Source: Echinococcus granulosus (lineage: Eukaryota > Platyhelminthes > Cestoda > Cyclophyllidea > Taeniidae). From it: DNA of 64,000 bases. The position numbers and the translations under genes are program-made. Every line of letters starts with the position of its first letter. The stretch's first letter is position 1. Of the stretch, positions 60,946 to 64,000 are shown piece after piece. Under the pieces are notes generated by a model. That model did not search any database. It was not told the DNA's origin and saw nothing but the letters and a program-made list of their open reading frames with translations. The DNA lies in assembly GCF_000524195.1 (NCBI RefSeq), contig NW_020170385.1, positions 1,916,463 to 1,980,462 on the forward strand, in the 5' to 3' direction.

Positions 60946-60962
60946 CTACAATAAAATTGAGA
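60946..60962 (-). promoter_or_regulatory. Splice-acceptor-like site immediately upstream of the centrin-like start
   Basis: On the minus strand tctcaattttattgtag forms a strong pyrimidine tract and acceptor that ends 7 nt before the ATG. An acceptor this close to a start codon is typical of spliced-leader trans-splicing sites. A conventional 5' UTR intron is the alternative. Confidence 0.4.
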
Positions 60963-60980
60963 CAAACATTTTAAATAAAC

Positions 60981-61834
60981 TTAATCAAATTTCAAAAATG
61001 GGATAGTACTTTTCAAAGGAGAAATTTGAAGATCAATAACACCAAATTCTTCTCGGAAAGTCCGGATAAGGCTACAGATAAAAGGATGTGAATGAGAGAA
61101 ACACAACTCTCTGGAGAATAATACGTTTTAAAGCTACGACTGCCAAAAATTTTTCGGCTTTATGTATGTACATAAAAGCCATGTTTAACCACATTTGAGA
61201 CACATTTCAGGAAATTCTTTGGTCTGCGATAGCCAGATTCACGACGTGAATGTATTATCAACCACATCACAGGTTTTCTGAGTATTAACAAAGAAATCGC
61301 CTTCAAACAATGAGTGGCAAAGAATAATCAATATCAAAATTTAAAGTTACTCATGTTACTTACCAGACCAAGAAGATAATTACAAATGTCAAATAAGAAA
61401 TATGCGAACCTATTAGTAGACCTAAAATTCGTCTAAAACTAAGTGCAAATATGCAATGTGATTCCTGCAAATACAACAAAATTTACACATTACACACAAA
61501 GTGCTAAAACAAAGAAAATGTATCATAGGAATAGAACAAACCTACTCTGGAAAATACCTAAAGTTTAAAGGACAAAAACGAAACCCTCCGCCCAAATACG
61601 GGCACGCATATAGTATTAAACAAGCTAAAAAGCTCTAAATTTAAAAGGCAGCGATAATAAATCACGGTTGCTGAACCTGAATAAGTATATACCAGTAAGA
61701 ATACCTAATGATGCTGGAATAGAATGCCCCGCCACAAAGCACTGAAGAAACAGAAAAGAGGATGTCAAATAACTTTAAAAATATCTGAAGAAAAACATGC
61801 ATATGCCGGTAACTAATCGAACCAGTGACGACCG
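60981..61834 (-). CDS. Candidate small two-span membrane protein, three exons, family unknown
   Basis: Segments 61834-61677, 61464-61364 and 61071-60981 join without a stop. From the ATG at 61802 they give 318 nt, which is 105 residues and TAA. The second segment has good sites (ttttgttgtatttgcag and CTG/gtaagt), and the third follows tttatctgtag. Phases match at both junctions. The product has two hydrophobic spans (FLKLFDILFSVSSVLCGG and RILGLLIGSHISYLTFVIIF) and a charged tail (CLIRTFREEFGVIDLQISPL). The first donor (CAG/gttcag) is mediocre. The 5' end is unsure: 61834 follows a ttctgtag acceptor, but further exons upstream may exist. No family was recognised. Its stop lies 42 nt from the centrin-like ATG. 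Confidence 0.33.
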
Positions 61835-62219
61835 CTACAGAACGAAATAGTTCCAACCAAAAACAACAACTGGAACCTCGAAAGGTCAGGAGAGAAACAC
61901 CCGTCGCTTATTAAAACAAATAGATGATTATTAATGTCTTCCAGGTCTATTGAAGTAAAACCAGTAATCTGTGCTATGGGGATAAAGTACTTAGCACACC
62001 CTTTATACTTCAGTCTTGAAGAGCCCAATAGTTCGATGGTTTAATATAATGCATAAAAAGAAAATATGCCTTACTACCCATATTCAGCTAATTTATACGG
62101 CTTGCACTCCTTTTAAGTTAAAACATGTAGCAAATAGCACGGATTATTAGTCTTCGCCGCAGATTTCCCACTCAGTTAAAGCAAATATGGCACTGATTCA
62201 AATAATTCTTTTATAAAAT

Positions 62220-62411
62220 TAATCACTTGCGGATCCCTAACTCTTCGACGGACCAAGACGCCAGTATTACTATCCCAATACCTTCTATGTTATGAGGTAG
62301 GGGTTTGGCAATTTGCTAGACACTAAGTTTAATCACATCGCCTCCTTAACTCTTGCTAGTTGTCTCCACTCGACAATGTTGCTATTTAGCCATGCCATTA
62401 TTGTCCCAGTA
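62220..62411. repeat. Diverged tandem pair
   Basis: Two adjacent units share ordered matches: AATCAC...TAACTCTT...TNTCCCANTA at 62221-62280 and again at 62331-62411, the second about 20 nt longer. On the minus strand both read YWDSN or YWDNN followed by a similar tail. The similarity is partial and was judged by eye. Confidence 0.3.
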
Positions 62412-63560
62412 ATGACGTACGTTATTCATATACCTTCATTCATCATGGCTCAGCTCTTTGCAAATTTGGAGAAGGTGGGATGAGCTGCATCAATGGCAGC
62501 GACGAGCTACTCCAAACCTAGAAGACAGCTACCCCGATTTCTCTTGGTGATAACCGGAGCTTAAGTTCATAAAATGGCCTGGTTATGCAAATATTACTAG
62601 CAGAAGCATTAATTTGATGCCCAAATTCATATTTTACCCTAATCCTGTGCCTGGGAAGGGATGACAGAGATGAATGAACTAAGCGCAAGACAATAGTTCC
62701 CCTGCTAATTTACTGGCTAAAGGGAATCCAGAGCGGCTGCAGAACACCTATAAAATGCGATAAACGAGGTTATTTTTCATAAAAACATTGACTGACATAT
62801 GAAATGCTATCTATATGAGGCATTATCAGGTCTTAAGTAGCGTAGAAATGTTTTTCAGACCTATTTTATATTTTTGGAGTAACTCATTTCCGTAGGTCTC
62901 ATCTTTAAAAAATTCAATCTTATTTTATCAAAAAGAAAGTCGACTAATTATTCGATCTTGGTGATTTTTCCAAAAATGTTGTACTCTATGATCGCTTGGA
63001 TAGTCAATAGCAGTTCGAGTTTACCGTGAGAGCTGCGGCTACCGCCATGGTTTGGGAGCCATGCCACCAAAAGGAAGTGCAAGCATTGGGAACAGCTAAT
63101 CAAATGAAAAAGCTGCAAATTATCAAAGCAATGCAGCATTTATCAGGTGACAAGTGGTTATTTTGCACAAAACTGATGGCTGAGCAGAATTCACAGGTTT
63201 CCAAGGTGTAAACAATATCTGATCCCACATATTCTCGGGTGACCTGTGAGTGTCACCCAATTTATGCAAATGAAGGATTTTTTTTCTTCAGAATTTTTTC
63301 TATGCGATTTATGGAGCCGGAGCTAAAATAGAGAAATAATGAAAATATTAAATTGTTAACAGCAATAAACAAACCCGATCCAAAAGGGCATACCCGAATT
63401 TCTATGGCTGAATGCGTTACGAAAGAAGAACTTCCTTCACTGATGGCTGGAATTGTAAAGATTCTCAACGGAATGTTTAAAATTGACTTTCCTTTTAAAT
63501 GCCTTGATTATCTGCTTATCTCTACACTGTGATTATGCGGTTACTTAATTTTGCGATTTT

Positions 63561-64000
63561 GTGTAGCGTCCCGGGACTCCCTGAAGACGAAGGAAGACAA
63601 AATACTCGGGTAGAATATATATTCAGCGCAGAGAAGGTGTCTGGGCCATTGGCATGGCCCAAAAGGCCAGCCGACCCAGCGAGGTACAAGGGGGCTAATT
63701 CAAAGTACAAAAGTGGCACCTCACCAATACCGAGGGATAAATCACTATCGTATTGCATTTGTACCTCCACGGAATGGACTCTGGGCCCTGCTAGTAGCCT
63801 TCTCTTCTCAGCCCTTCTCTACATCGACAATGTTTTTCCTGTCCTGGTATTGTGAATTATTTCAGCTTTAGCATAGATTGGGGTGCCATATACCTTTGGC
63901 GATTATCTTAAACGCGTGTTTTGTCGGAAGGCTAATAACAACTAAGGTGACATCAGACTTGAACCATCTGGCAAGGCCTGTTGTAAACCTGTCTGTGGTA
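63561..64000 (+). mobile_element. Possible LTR-like sequence, truncated by window end
   Basis: The composition shifts at TGTAGCGTCCCGGGACTCCC, a plausible LTR start. About 380 nt on there is a stretch (GGTGACATCAGACTTGAACC) whose complement resembles a tRNA T-arm and acceptor end, as in a primer-binding site. The expected TGG at its start is missing, and no second LTR copy can be seen because the window ends. Weak evidence. Confidence 0.15.

Larger units (their letters stand above)
61835..64000. other. Unresolved terminal region
   Basis: No recognised gene. Minus-strand open pieces at about 61860-62100 are hydrophobic and hint at more coding sequence upstream of the small membrane-protein candidate, but no consistent splice model could be built. 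A diverged tandem pair lies at 62220-62411. From about 63561 the sequence changes to a more GC-balanced, element-like composition. Confidence 0.4.

Noticed and set aside
63940..63990. tRNA-like GGTTCAAGTC on the minus strand
   Set aside because: The T-stem does not pair properly and no box A lies at the right distance, so no tRNA is called.
1..64000. CRISPR arrays, bacterial operons, riboswitches and rRNA genes
   Set aside because: Spliced animal genes show this is eukaryotic DNA, and no regularly spaced repeats or rRNA-like blocks were seen.

Overview
The window reads as nuclear DNA of a flatworm, most likely a tapeworm, though the species cannot be fixed from the sequence alone. It is AT-rich and gene-poor. 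Coding exons are richer in GC than their surroundings, and introns fall into two size classes, about 41-42 nt and 0.3-5.8 kb. Three genes are recognisable from protein family signatures. ORFs of about 140 codons are expected by chance in a sequence of this length and composition, so most unaided ORFs were not called.

Layout. (1) 342-6348, plus strand: the last three exons of a NIPA-family magnesium transporter, whose 5' end lies outside the window. (2) 6349-32437: about 26 kb with no recognisable gene. It holds a decayed reading frame with a CCHC zinc knuckle (8025-8339), one candidate two-exon secreted protein with its own TATA-like and AATAAA motifs (24111-24850), and several GC/CpG-rich patches (27.6-32.4 kb). 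(3) 32471-50664, plus strand: a complete seven-exon gene for a kinase-less FGF-receptor-like protein (FGFRL1/nou-darake type). It encodes 679 residues: a signal peptide, three Ig domains, one membrane span and a 187-residue tail rich in Asn, His and Pro. All splice phases agree and the model has no internal stop. (4) 51.3-60.3 kb: a second gene-poor stretch with only weak traces of eroded elements. (5) 60343-61834, minus strand: a three-exon centrin-like EF-hand gene (170 residues), preceded on the same strand by a candidate small membrane-protein gene. The stop codon of the latter lies only 42 nt from the centrin start, and a splice-acceptor-like site sits 7 nt before that start. This could be a trans-spliced two-gene unit. 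(6) 62-64 kb: unresolved sequence with a diverged tandem pair and an LTR-like end.

The three recognised genes have no obvious common pathway. They concern magnesium transport, probable modulation of FGF signalling, and centriole or cilium function. The most unusual items are the expanded Ig loops and symmetrical cassette exon of the FGFRL gene, the close-packed minus-strand pair, and the unassigned candidate secreted protein.
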